NCBI RefSeq assembly: GCF_020889785.1
Contig: NZ_JACMYK010000063.1
Span: forward strand, 1-40,851
Direction: 5' to 3'
Length of the DNA: 40,851 bases
From: Bradyrhizobium acaciae
GTDB taxonomy: Bacteria; Pseudomonadota; Alphaproteobacteria; Rhizobiales; Xanthobacteraceae
The position numbers were made by a program, and so were the translations under genes. Positions 17,321-25,869 of this stretch are shown in pieces (the first letter of the stretch is position 1; the number at the start of each line of letters is the position of its first letter). The notes below the pieces were generated by a model. It worked only from the letters and a program-made list of their open reading frames with translations. It made no database searches and was not told the origin of the DNA.

Positions 17321-18658
17321 TCAGGCCGCCTTCAGCTGCACCCGCTTGATCTCGCCGACGATGAAGAGGTAGGCGATCGCCGCGACCAGCGCGTTGGCGC
17401 CGACGAACACCAGCGCGCCGTTGAACGAGCCGGTGGCGGCGAGGATGTAGCCGATGATGATCGGCGTCGTGATCGAGGACAGATTGCCGAAGGTGTTGAA
17501 CAAGCCGCCGGAGACGCCGCCGGCTTCCTTCGGCGAGGTGTCCGAGACCACGGCCCAGCCGAGCGCGCCGATGCCCTTGCCGAAGAAGGCCAGCGCCATG
17601 AAGCCGACCACCAGTGCCTGGCCGTCGACGTAGTTGCAGGCGATGATCGACATCGATAGCAGCATGCCGCCGACGATCGGGATCTTGCGCGCCATGGTCA
17701 GCGAGCCGGTGCGGCGCAGCAGATAGTCCGAAATCACGCCGCCGAGCACGCCGCCGATGAAGCCGCACAGCGCCGGCAAGGTCGCGACGAAGCCGGCCTG
17801 CAGGATCGAGAGTCCGCGCTCCTTCACCAGATAGACCGGGAACCAGGTCAGGAAGAAGTAGGTCAGGGTGTTGATGCAGTACTGACCGACATAGATGCCG
17901 AACATCATGCGGTTGGCGAGCAACTGGCGGATGTGCTCCCAGCGCGGGCCGCTGTCCTGCGCCTTGCCATCCTTCGCCGCGTCCATGTCGACCAGCGCGC
18001 CGCCCTCTTTGATGTAGTCGAACTCGGCCTCGTTGATCCCAGGATGGTCCTTCGGCTCGTAGATCGTCTTGATCCAGGCGATGCCCATGATGATGCCGAG
18101 CCCGCCCATCACGTAGAACACGTGGCGCCAGCCATACTCATGAGCGATCCAGCCCATCAGCGGCGCGAAGATTACGGTTGCGAAATACTGCCCGGAATTG
18201 AAGAAGGCCGATGCGGTGCCGCGCTCATTGCCGGGGAACCAGGAGGCGACGATGCGGGCGTTGGCCGGGAATGACGGCGCCTCGGCGATGCCGACCAGGA
18301 AGCGCAGTCCGAACAGTAGGATCACGGCCGTGCCCGCGGAGAGGAACCCGACCAGGCCCTGCATCGCGGTGAAGATTGACCAGACGATGATGCTGATCGC
18401 GTAGACCCATTTGGAGCCGTAACGGTCGAGCAGCCAGCCGCACGGCACCTGGGCGATCACATAGGACCAGCCGAAGGCCGAGAATACGTAACCCATCGCG
18501 ATCGGGTCGAGATGCAGTTCCCTGGAAAGGGACGCGCCGGCGATCGAGAGCGTGGCGCGATCGGCATAGTTCACGGTGGTGACGAGAAACAGCATCGTCA
18601 CGATCAACAGCCGGACGCGGGATCGCCGCGCATCCGTGGCGGACACAATTGCGCTCAT
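17321..18658 (-). CDS. gudP: MFS transporter, glucarate/galactarate importer type
   Basis: A 445-residue major facilitator with about 12 membrane segments of the anion:cation symporter group (GudP/GarP/ExuT-like). Seen: NYADRATLSIAGASLSREL in the first segment, GWLLDRYGSKWVY (loop 2-3 motif), and RFLVGIAEAPSFPANARIV, typical of hexarate importers. ATG 18658 has AAGGAGG seven bases upstream, which decides it over a longer frame open to 18772. Its promoter carries the same operator block as kdgD. Glucarate or galactarate is the likely cargo from context. Confidence 0.88.
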   Translation of the reverse strand: MSAIVSATDARRSRVRLLIVTMLFLVTTVNYADRATLSIAGASLSRELHLDPIAMGYVFSAFGWSYVIAQVPCGWLLDRYGSKWVYAISIIVWSIFTAMQGLVGFLSAGTAVILLFGLRFLVGIAEAPSFPANARIVASWFPGNERGTASAFFNSGQYFATVIFAPLMGWIAHEYGWRHVFYVMGGLGIIMGIAWIKTIYEPKDHPGINEAEFDYIKEGGALVDMDAAKDGKAQDSGPRWEHIRQLLANRMMFGIYVGQYCINTLTYFFLTWFPVYLVKERGLSILQAGFVATLPALCGFIGGVLGGVISDYLLRRTGSLTMARKIPIVGGMLLSMSIIACNYVDGQALVVGFMALAFFGKGIGALGWAVVSDTSPKEAGGVSGGLFNTFGNLSSITTPIIIGYILAATGSFNGALVFVGANALVAAIAYLFIVGEIKRVQLKAA

Positions 18659-18689
18659 TCGCGCCTCCTTGGAAATTTCCTCGGGGTCT

Positions 18690-18748
18690 GTCCTAGAGAG
18701 ATGACGACAATGGGTCCAAGCCGAAACGGGTATTGATCCATACCGATT
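18690..18748 (-). promoter_or_regulatory. Importer promoter with LysR operator candidate
   Basis: On the minus strand: -35 TTGGAC (18714-18719), an 18-base spacer, and -10 TAGGAC (18690-18695). The upstream block holds a symmetric GGTATTGATCCATACC (T-N11-A type, as LysR proteins prefer) at 18729-18744. It matches the kdgD promoter in sequence and spacing. Confidence 0.62.
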
Positions 18749-18788
18749 TTGAATGGATCGGCCCGGTGTCATTCCACCTTTGCCGCTC

Positions 18789-18823
18789 TTGCGTCGTCTG
18801 CTAATTAGTGTACTATTCGTACA
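18789..18823 (+). promoter_or_regulatory. Candidate promoter with TGTAC-N5-GTACA palindrome
   Basis: TGTACTATTCGTACA (18809-18823) is an inverted repeat overlapping a -10-like TACTAT (18811-18816). A -35-like TTGCGT lies 16 bases upstream (18789-18794). It precedes the MetX-like gene (start 18872). TetR-type repressors bind such sites; the TetR encoded at 20870-21481 is a candidate. Confidence 0.45.
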
Positions 18824-18871
18824 GTTAATGAGGGTGCAGCGTCGTGCCTGGCTGCTCGAGGTCGAAAGCGC

Positions 18872-19903
18872 ATGACCCCGTCACGCGATTATGAGGTGTT
18901 CGAGGCAGGTCCAGTGACCTTGCAGGGCGGCGCCGTGTTTCCGCAGCTCAGGCTTGCCTATCAGACCTACGGCACGCTGAACGCGGCCAGGGACAACGTC
19001 ATCCTCTATCCGACGTCGTTCGCCGCGCAGCACTATGACATCGAATGGCTGGTACAGCCGGGCGGGGCGCTCGATCCCGCGCGTTACTTCATCGTTATCG
19101 CGAACCTGTTCGGCAACGGGCTGTCGTCATCGCCCTCGAATTCGGCCGAGGTGCTCGGCGGTGCGCCGTTTCCGGCCTTTACGTATCACGATGCGGTCGC
19201 CATCCAGCGTCGGCTGCTGGTCGAGCGGTTCGGCGTGACCAGGCTCGCGCTGGTCTACGGCTGGTCGATGGGCGGCATGCAGGCCTATCACTGGGCCGCG
19301 CGCTATCCTGACATGGTGGAGCGCGCGGCGGTGGTTTGCGGCAGCGCAAGGTGCTCGCCTTACAACCATGTGTTTCTGGAAGCTGTGAAGGCTGCACTGA
19401 CCGCCGATCCGGCCTACCGGGATGGCCGCTTCGTCAGCAAGCCTGCGGCGGGCCTGCGCGCGATGGGACGCGTCTATGCCGGCTGGGCGATGTCGCATGA
19501 ATTCTATCGCGAGGAAGTCTGGCACAAGGCCGGCTTCAACTCGCTGGAAGACTATCTCGCGGGATCATGGGACGGCGCCTTCGCGCGGCGTGATGCGAAT
19601 GACCTGCTGGCGCAGGTTGCAATCTGGCAGGCCGGCGACGTCAGCCGCTGCGATGAATTCGGTGACGACTTCGACCGCGCGCTGGCGGCGATCAAGGCAC
19701 ACATGCTGCTGATGCCCGGTCGTACCGATCGCTATTTCGATCCACGCGACAATGAGGACGAGCTCGGCCGCCTGGTCAACGCGCGATCCGCCGCGCTGCA
19801 CGCGATCCCCTCGATCCACGGCCACCGCGCCGGCAATCCGATCAACAATGCCGAAGACCGCGCCTTCATCAACGCCGAAATCTCGGCGCTGCTGCAACGC
19901 TGA
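18872..19903 (+). CDS. MetX-like alpha/beta hydrolase
   Basis: A 343-residue alpha/beta-hydrolase-fold protein related to homoserine O-acetyltransferase. Seen: LRLAYQTYGTLNAARDNVIL, nucleophile elbow GWSMGGMQAYHWA (Ser), an Asp in MPGRTDRYFDP and His in IPSIHGHRAGNP, giving a full triad. MetX proper normally has more conserved substrate-binding residues, and no methionine gene is near, so true acetyltransferase activity is doubtful; a hydrolase is equally possible. It lies 14 bp upstream of a fatty acid desaturase gene and opposite a TetR gene, so a role in modifying an acyl ester or lipid is plausible (inferred). Confidence 0.82.
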   Translation: MTPSRDYEVFEAGPVTLQGGAVFPQLRLAYQTYGTLNAARDNVILYPTSFAAQHYDIEWLVQPGGALDPARYFIVIANLFGNGLSSSPSNSAEVLGGAPFPAFTYHDAVAIQRRLLVERFGVTRLALVYGWSMGGMQAYHWAARYPDMVERAAVVCGSARCSPYNHVFLEAVKAALTADPAYRDGRFVSKPAAGLRAMGRVYAGWAMSHEFYREEVWHKAGFNSLEDYLAGSWDGAFARRDANDLLAQVAIWQAGDVSRCDEFGDDFDRALAAIKAHMLLMPGRTDRYFDPRDNEDELGRLVNARSAALHAIPSIHGHRAGNPINNAEDRAFINAEISALLQR

Positions 19904-19917
19904 CAAATGAGACCGCC

Positions 19918-20865
19918 ATGAGCACCGCAGAGACCAGTGATGCCGGACCCCGCCTGAAGCCGCTCAGCCCGCTGATCCTCCGCGATCTGTCGACCAAGTC
20001 GAACCTAGCCGGCGCGGTGCGCGCGGCAAGCCATTACGGGATGATCCTGATCGGCGGCGCGCTGATCTGGCTGGTGTCGTCGCGCTATGGCCTGCCATGG
20101 GCACTGCCCCTGATCGCGGTGCAGGGCTACTTCGTCGCGTTCTTGTTCATGGTGGTGCATGAGACCGCACACAAGACCGCGTTCCGCAGTCCTGCGCTCA
20201 ACCTTGTGGTCGGCAATCTCTCAGCCTTCATGATCGGGTTGCCCTATCAGTACTACTGCCTGTTTCACTGGGACCATCATCGCTACACCCAGGATCCGGA
20301 GAAGGACCCGGAACTGATCGTCGGTCCGAAGCCCGCGTCGGACACGCAGTTGGCGATCGCCTATTCGGGGCTGTTGCAGGTCTTGGTCCGTATCCGGCTG
20401 ATGATGCGGCATGCACTCACCGGGAAGGTGGCCGTGCCGTGGATTCCGGAACACAAGCGCGCGGCGATCGTGCGGGAAGCGAGACTCTATCTCACAGGCT
20501 ACCTGCTGCTGCTGGCGGCATCGCTCGCGCTGCACAGTGCGATATTGCTGTGGGTGTGGATCGTGCCGCTGCTGGCCGGTCAGCTCATCCTGCGTCCGTA
20601 TCTCTATGCCGAGCATACCGGTTGCGAGCGGACGCGGAGCGCGTTCGAGAATACGCGTACCACGATGACCGGCCGGATCATGAAATGGTTCGCCTGGAAC
20701 ATGCCTTACCATGTCGAGCACCATGCCTATCCCACGGTGCCGTTCCATGCGCTTCCGAGGCTGAATGCCATCGTCGATGGCCACATCGTGTATCGCGGCA
20801 GTAACTACCGCGCCGTGACGCGCGAGACCTGGGCCTGGTTTCGCCGACAGCGGCAGCGCGCGTGA
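19918..20865 (+). CDS. Fatty acid desaturase family membrane protein
   Basis: A 315-residue di-iron membrane enzyme. The three histidine boxes are present: HETAHKTAF, HWDHHRYTQDPEKDPE and HVEHHAYPTVP. Hydrophobic segments lie around residues 38-60, 63-85 and 190-225. It could introduce a double bond or hydroxyl into an acyl chain or carotenoid-like lipid; the boxes do not separate these. It is co-transcribed with the MetX-like gene (14-bp gap), and its stop is four bases from the convergent TetR stop. Confidence 0.87.
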   Translation: MSTAETSDAGPRLKPLSPLILRDLSTKSNLAGAVRAASHYGMILIGGALIWLVSSRYGLPWALPLIAVQGYFVAFLFMVVHETAHKTAFRSPALNLVVGNLSAFMIGLPYQYYCLFHWDHHRYTQDPEKDPELIVGPKPASDTQLAIAYSGLLQVLVRIRLMMRHALTGKVAVPWIPEHKRAAIVREARLYLTGYLLLLAASLALHSAILLWVWIVPLLAGQLILRPYLYAEHTGCERTRSAFENTRTTMTGRIMKWFAWNMPYHVEHHAYPTVPFHALPRLNAIVDGHIVYRGSNYRAVTRETWAWFRRQRQRA

Positions 20866-20869
20866 TGGT

Positions 20870-21481
20870 TCAGGCGTCGGCGCGCGGCCGCAGCACCAGA
20901 TTGACGAGATTGCGGGCATAGGCCGGCGTCAGCGGCTTGATGCCGAAGACATAGCGATAGAACAGGCTGCCATAGATCGCGTCATAGATGTCGCCGGGCA
21001 CGCCCGGCGCGCCGATGCTGCCGTCCTTCTGGCCGGCGGCGATGATCTCCAGCATCCTGCTGCGGCGCAGGCCGAGGTAACGCTCGTAGAACAATTCCGC
21101 CGTGCCGGTCTGCGAGATGCACTCCGAGATCACCGCGAGTTGTACCCGCCCGAATTCACCCTGCAACGCTTCGACATAGGTCGTGACATGGCGGCGGATG
21201 CGGGCCACCGGATTGCCCGCCTCGGGCAGCGGCACCGCGCGCGAGGCCTGGTCGAGGAAAGCATCGATCAGCAAGGCTTCGCGCGACGGCCACCATTTGT
21301 AGATCGTCATCTTCGAGACGTTGGAATGTTTGGCGATCGCGTCGATGGTGGTGGCGGCGAGGCCGGTAGTCGCCATCAGCGTATAGGCGCTTTGCAGGAT
21401 CGCGGCCGTGGTCGCGGCGGAGCGCGGCCGGCCCCGCCGTCCCGTCGTCGCATCCTCGGTCTCCGCCTTGCTGCCCGCCAT
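20870..21481 (-). CDS. TetR-family regulator
   Basis: A 203-residue repressor. An HTH near residues 18-62 (ILQSAYTLMATTGLAATTID, SKMTIYKWWPSREALL) is followed by a C-terminal helical ligand domain. MAGSKAE at 21481 is taken as start; the frame stays open 17 codons further to 21532, so a longer form is possible. It converges on the desaturase gene. The palindrome upstream of the MetX-like gene is its most likely target, with an acyl or lipid-derived ligand (inferred). Confidence 0.85.
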   Translation of the reverse strand: MAGSKAETEDATTGRRGRPRSAATTAAILQSAYTLMATTGLAATTIDAIAKHSNVSKMTIYKWWPSREALLIDAFLDQASRAVPLPEAGNPVARIRRHVTTYVEALQGEFGRVQLAVISECISQTGTAELFYERYLGLRRSRMLEIIAAGQKDGSIGAPGVPGDIYDAIYGSLFYRYVFGIKPLTPAYARNLVNLVLRPRADA

Positions 21482-21632
21482 GGCCGGAATTTTTGTCCTG
21501 CGTCTTTGAATCATTGCGTTGCATGCGGACATAGCATGAAATCGCGCTTGGTTTCAGATCGTCGCTGCCGCTGATACTGTGCAATTCGCCAGCGAAGTCT
21601 CAGCTCAACTGCTCATCGATCAGGAGTGTCCC

Positions 21633-22658
21633 GTGAAGGCCGTCTACAGTGATCTGCACCGCAGCCATGATCCGCAATTCTTCCTGGTCCGCGGTGTGAT
21701 CCAGCGCACCACCGAGCAGCCCGAGCGCGCCGACCGCCTGCTGGCGGGCCTGAAGGCCGGCAAGCATACGCTGATCGAGCCGACCAGGTTCGGGCAGGGT
21801 CCACGGGCGCGCGTCCACAGTCCGGAATATCTGAGCTTCCTCGCGGGAGCCTGGGACGAATGGTCGGCGCTCGGCAATGCCGGACCGGAGATGATCGCGA
21901 ACATGCATCCGGTGCGCAACGCCGGGACATACCCCACCCATATCGTCGGCAAGCTCGGCTGGCACACGGTCGACACCGCCGCCCCGATCGGTCCCGGCAC
22001 CTGGGCAGGCGCCTGTGCCTCGAGCGATGTCGCGGTCACCGCGGCGCAGATGGTGCTCGACGGCGAGGACGCCGTCTACGCGCTGTGCCGTCCGCCCGGT
22101 CACCACGCCTATCGCGATCTCGCCGGCGGCTTCTGCTTCCTCAACAACAGCGCGATCGCGGCCGAACATCTGCGCCAGAAGCACGAGCGCGTCGCGATCC
22201 TCGACGTCGACGTGCACCACGGCAACGGCACGCAGGGCATCTTCTATGAGCGGCCAGACGTCTTCACCGTCTCGATCCACGCCGATCCGTCGTTCTTCTA
22301 CCCGTTCGTCTGGGGCTATGCGCATGAGCGGGGCGCCGGGTCCGGCCTCGGCACCAATCTCAACATTCCCCTGGCCAAGGGCACCGGTGACGACGAGTAC
22401 ATGACGGCGCTCACGGCAGCGGAGCGGGCGATTCGTTCGTTCGCGCCGACCGCGCTCGTGGTCGCGCTCGGTCTCGACGCCTCCGAGAAGGACCCGCTCG
22501 CAGGTCTCGCCGTCACCACCGACGGCTTCCGCCGGATCGGCGAGGGGCTGGCCCGGTTCGGACTGCCGACGGTGCTGGTGCAGGAAGGCGGCTATCTTTC
22601 CGACATCCTCGGCGTCAATCTGACGGCGGTGCTCGGTGGATTCGAAGCCGCGCGCTAG
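21633..22658 (+). CDS. Histone-deacetylase-family amidohydrolase, acetylpolyamine type
   Basis: A 341-residue zinc hydrolase of the arginase/deacetylase fold. Active-site residues are seen: PPGHHA (His pair), DVDVHHGNGTQ (zinc Asp and His), GLDASEKDPL (second zinc Asp) and QEGGY (the normal transition-state Tyr). The LDASEKDPLAGLAVTTDGF pattern resembles bacterial acetylpolyamine amidohydrolases more than class II deacetylases. GTG 21633 is the start, with AGGAG nearby and the expected VKAVYSD opening. It probably removes acetyl groups from small amines. It stands alone. A GC-rich inverted repeat covers the stop codon region (about 22642-22668) but lacks a T-run. Confidence 0.88.
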   Translation: MKAVYSDLHRSHDPQFFLVRGVIQRTTEQPERADRLLAGLKAGKHTLIEPTRFGQGPRARVHSPEYLSFLAGAWDEWSALGNAGPEMIANMHPVRNAGTYPTHIVGKLGWHTVDTAAPIGPGTWAGACASSDVAVTAAQMVLDGEDAVYALCRPPGHHAYRDLAGGFCFLNNSAIAAEHLRQKHERVAILDVDVHHGNGTQGIFYERPDVFTVSIHADPSFFYPFVWGYAHERGAGSGLGTNLNIPLAKGTGDDEYMTALTAAERAIRSFAPTALVVALGLDASEKDPLAGLAVTTDGFRRIGEGLARFGLPTVLVQEGGYLSDILGVNLTAVLGGFEAAR

Positions 22659-22895
22659 CGCGGTTCGAGCGAGGCCGTGACCGGCTTCGAGCGAAGAAAT
22701 CACGGCAAAACAATAGCCTGGAGCATCGATTTCGATGGGTCAGAACCGATGCCCCGGCTGCGCGCCGCACAACAACGCGTGGCGGAGTTGCGTGTCTGCA
22801 ACCAAACCCGGATCATGCCGTTGGTATTCGGCGCCGGCTTATGATCTCGCCTGGCGGCATCGGCCGGCCGGACGGGCAGCAACGCGAGGACGGCC

Positions 22896-23825
22896 ATGAG
22901 CGACCTGCTTCGCATCGCCATCGTCGGTTTCGGCGAGATCGCGTGCCGGCAGCACGTGCCTGCAATCGCGAAGACATCCGGCGCCGCACTCGTCGCGGTG
23001 GTCGATCCCGCCAAAACCCCGCCTGGCCTGCCGCACTTCCGCGATTTGCAGGAGTTGTTGCGTGACGGACCGGAGATCGATGCTGTCGCGCTGTGCACGC
23101 CACCGCAGTTGCGCCATGCGCTGGCCGCTGCCGCGCTCGCCGCAGGCAAGCATGTGCTGCTGGAGAAGCCGCCGGGATCCACGTTGAGCGAACTCGCGCC
23201 GTTGATCGCTGCCGCGCAAGAGGCGAAGCGGACATTGTTCGCGGCATGGCACTCGCGCTATGCGCCCGCGATCGGGCCGGCGCGGAAACTGCTCGCGAGC
23301 CGGACCATCAACAAGGTGACCATCGTCTGGAAGGAAGACGTCCGCGTCTGGCATCCCGGTCAGGCCTGGATCTTCGAAGCCGGCGGTTTCGGCGTGTTCG
23401 ATCCCGGCATCAACGCGCTCTCGATCCTGACCGAAATCCTGCCGCAACAGGTGTTTGTCAGGAGCGCGGTGTTGGACTTTCCCGCCAATCGCGAGGCGCC
23501 GATTGCAGCGGACCTCGAACTGTCCGATGAGGACGGTTTGCCGATCCGCGCCGAATTCGATTTTCGCCAGACCGGGCCGCCGAGCTGGGACATTGTGTGT
23601 GAGACCGAGGCCGGGCCTGTGACGCTGTCGAAAGGCGGAAGGCAGCTGCGTGATGGCAACAGGTTGGTGGTCGATGCCACCGATGAAGAATATCCCGCAC
23701 TGTACCGCCGCTTTGTCGCGCTGACGTCGGAAGGAAAATCCGACGTCGACCTCGCGCCCTTGCGGCTGGTCGCCGATAGCTTCATGCTGGGGCGACGGCG
23801 CCTCGTCGAGGCGTTCGAGGACTGA
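22896..23825 (+). CDS. Aldose 1-dehydrogenase, galactose/arabinose type (Gfo/Idh/MocA family)
   Basis: A 309-residue NAD(P)-dependent enzyme close in pattern to the D-galactose and L-arabinose 1-dehydrogenases of proteobacteria. Seen: IAIVGFGEIACRQHVPAI (Rossmann), GKHVLLEKPPG (catalytic Lys), WKEDVRVWHPGQAWI and GGFGVFDPGINALSIL (catalytic Asp/Asn). It would oxidise the sugar at C1 to a lactone. The gene starts a run dehydrogenase, aldose 1-epimerase, lactonase with gaps of 2 and -4 bases: a sensible set of anomer supply, oxidation and lactone opening. Galactose or arabinose cannot be separated by eye. Confidence 0.87.
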   Translation: MSDLLRIAIVGFGEIACRQHVPAIAKTSGAALVAVVDPAKTPPGLPHFRDLQELLRDGPEIDAVALCTPPQLRHALAAAALAAGKHVLLEKPPGSTLSELAPLIAAAQEAKRTLFAAWHSRYAPAIGPARKLLASRTINKVTIVWKEDVRVWHPGQAWIFEAGGFGVFDPGINALSILTEILPQQVFVRSAVLDFPANREAPIAADLELSDEDGLPIRAEFDFRQTGPPSWDIVCETEAGPVTLSKGGRQLRDGNRLVVDATDEEYPALYRRFVALTSEGKSDVDLAPLRLVADSFMLGRRRLVEAFED

Positions 23826-23827
23826 AC

Positions 23828-24898
23828 ATGACATCAGCCGGCATTGCGCGCGCGCCCTTCGGCACATTGCAGGACGGCACCGTGGTCGAGCGCGTGACGT
23901 TGCGCGGCGAACACGGCTTTGAAGCCGCCATCCTTCCCTTCGGCGCCGCGCTGCAGGCGCTGCTCACGCCCGATCGCGACGGGCATTGCGACGACATCGT
24001 GCTGGGCCATGACGAGCTCGACGGCTATCTCGCGCAGCGCAAATTCTTCGGCGCGACCATCGGGCGCTATGCCAACCGAATCGCCGGCGGACGTTTCGTG
24101 CTCGATGGCGAGACGGTGAAGCTCGAGGCCAACAACGGTCCCAACGCACTGCATGGCGGCCCGCAGGGGTTTGATCGCAAGCTCTGGCGGATCGTCGAAC
24201 TGTCAGATGATGCGGCGCCGACGTTGGTGCTGGAACGCGAGAGCCCGCATGGCGAGGAGGGCTATCCGGGCCATCTCACGACGCGCGTGACCTATCGCGT
24301 CCGCGGTCCGATGGAACTCGCGGTTGCCTACGAGGCGACGACCGATCGGCCGACTTGCCTCAATCTCACCAATCACAGCTTCTTCAATCTCGAGGGCGCC
24401 CGTTCGGGCGGGCAGATCCTCGATCATCGATTGACGATCGCGTCCGACCACTTCCTCGCGGTGGACGCCACCGCGATCCCGCTGCCGGGCCCGCCGCGGC
24501 CGGTCGACGGCACGCCGTTCGACTTTCGCAAGCCAACGGCGATCGGCGCGCGGATCAGGATGGATGACGAGCAGCTGCGGCTCGGGCGCGGCTATGACCA
24601 CAATTTCTGCCTGGCCTCGGGGACGAGCGTTCGCCTGGCGGCGCGCCTCGAGGCGCCGAACAGCGGCCGCGTGATGGAGCTGTTCACCGATCAGCCGGGA
24701 TTGCAGTTCTATTCCGGCAATTTCCTCGACGGTTCGACCGCCGGCAAGGGCGATCGGCTGTGCCGGCAATCCGACGCGCTGTGTCTCGAGCCGCATGCCT
24801 GGCCGGATACGCCGAACCGGCCTGACTTTCCGTCGGCGCGACTCGATCCCGGGCAGATCTATCGGCGCAGCATCGTCTACCGCTTTTCAACCGTATGA
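23828..24898 (+). CDS. galM: Aldose 1-epimerase
   Basis: A 356-residue mutarotase. Seen: FFGATIGRYANRIAGGRF (Arg), NNGPNALHGGPQGFDRKLW (His), NLTNHSFFNLEG (catalytic His), GYDHNFCL and FYSGNFLDG (catalytic Glu is replaced by the usual family Q/S region here; not resolved by eye). It interconverts alpha and beta sugar anomers, supplying the form used by the dehydrogenase two bases upstream. Its stop overlaps the lactonase start by ATGA. Confidence 0.88.
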   Translation: MTSAGIARAPFGTLQDGTVVERVTLRGEHGFEAAILPFGAALQALLTPDRDGHCDDIVLGHDELDGYLAQRKFFGATIGRYANRIAGGRFVLDGETVKLEANNGPNALHGGPQGFDRKLWRIVELSDDAAPTLVLERESPHGEEGYPGHLTTRVTYRVRGPMELAVAYEATTDRPTCLNLTNHSFFNLEGARSGGQILDHRLTIASDHFLAVDATAIPLPGPPRPVDGTPFDFRKPTAIGARIRMDDEQLRLGRGYDHNFCLASGTSVRLAARLEAPNSGRVMELFTDQPGLQFYSGNFLDGSTAGKGDRLCRQSDALCLEPHAWPDTPNRPDFPSARLDPGQIYRRSIVYRFSTV

Positions 24899-25812
24899 GT
24901 GACGCAATGACCGACCGAACCGCCGAGCCGCCGATCGAACAGGTGCCGACATCCGTGCTGTCGGCCGAGCGCTGTCACCTCGGTGAGGGCCCGACCTATG
25001 ACGCGGCGACCGACACCGCGTGGTGGTTCGACATTCGCGAGCCTCGCCTGTTCGAGCATCGTTTTGCCAGCGGCCGCACCGTCATTCACGAGTTGCCGAA
25101 AATGGCGAGCGCGTTGGCGCGGATCGATGGCGAGCGGCAGCTGATCCTGACCGAGGATGGGCTTTATGTTCGGCAGGTCGCGAGCGGCCGCCTGGAGCTG
25201 TTCGCTGCGCTCGAGGCCGACAATCCGGTGACGCGCTCCAACGACGCACGCGTGCATCCGTCGGGCACCTTCTGGCTCGGCACCATGGGGCGTCAGGCCG
25301 AGCAGGGCGCCGGTGCGATCTACGCGCTGCATCGGGGGCGCATCACGCGGCTCTATCCCGGGATCACGATCCCGAATGCGATCTGCTTTTCGCCTGCCGG
25401 CGATGTCGGCTATTTTGCCGATACCGCGACCAACGTGCTGCATCGCGTGCCGCTCGATCCATCGACGGGGTTGCCGACCGGCGAGCCGATCGACCTGATC
25501 AGACATCGAGGCCCCGGCGGGCTCGACGGCGCGATCGTCGATGCCGACGGCATGATCTGGAACGCGCGCTGGGGCGGCGGCTGCGTAGATGTCTACGATC
25601 CCGTCGGCCGGCATCTGCGCTCGCTGCTCGTGCCGGCCAAGCAATCGAGCTGCCCGGCCTTTGTCGGCCGCGATTTCTCGCACGTGCTGGTCACCTCGGC
25701 CTGGCAGGACATGGACGAGGCGCAACGCGCGGCCGATCCCGGGCATGGCCAAACCTTTCTGCTCGATGCCGCCGCGCACGGCCGCGCCGAGCCTGAGGTC
25801 AAACTGTCCTGA
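24895..25812 (+). CDS. Sugar lactonase, SMP-30/gluconolactonase family
   Basis: A 305-residue six-bladed beta-propeller of the SMP-30/LRE family. Seen: LGEGPTYD (metal Glu), NDARVHPSGTFWLGTMG (metal Asn and the WxGTM strand), ITIPNAICFSP, and GGLDGAIVDADGMIWNARWGG (metal Asp). It opens the galactono- or arabino-lactone made by the upstream dehydrogenase. ATG 24895 overlaps the epimerase stop; a second ATG at codon 5 is possible. No sugar-acid dehydratase follows, so the next step must be encoded elsewhere. Confidence 0.87.
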   Translation: MSDAMTDRTAEPPIEQVPTSVLSAERCHLGEGPTYDAATDTAWWFDIREPRLFEHRFASGRTVIHELPKMASALARIDGERQLILTEDGLYVRQVASGRLELFAALEADNPVTRSNDARVHPSGTFWLGTMGRQAEQGAGAIYALHRGRITRLYPGITIPNAICFSPAGDVGYFADTATNVLHRVPLDPSTGLPTGEPIDLIRHRGPGGLDGAIVDADGMIWNARWGGGCVDVYDPVGRHLRSLLVPAKQSSCPAFVGRDFSHVLVTSAWQDMDEAQRAADPGHGQTFLLDAAAHGRAEPEVKLS

Positions 25813-25869
25813 CCGGGGCTCGTCGCCGCCTTGTTGACGGGAGCTGAATTCTTGGACGATGGTACAAAT

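Noticed and set aside
22642..22668. GC-rich inverted repeat over the deacetylase stop codon as a terminator
   Set aside because: No T-run follows, and such palindromes arise easily in GC-rich coding ends.
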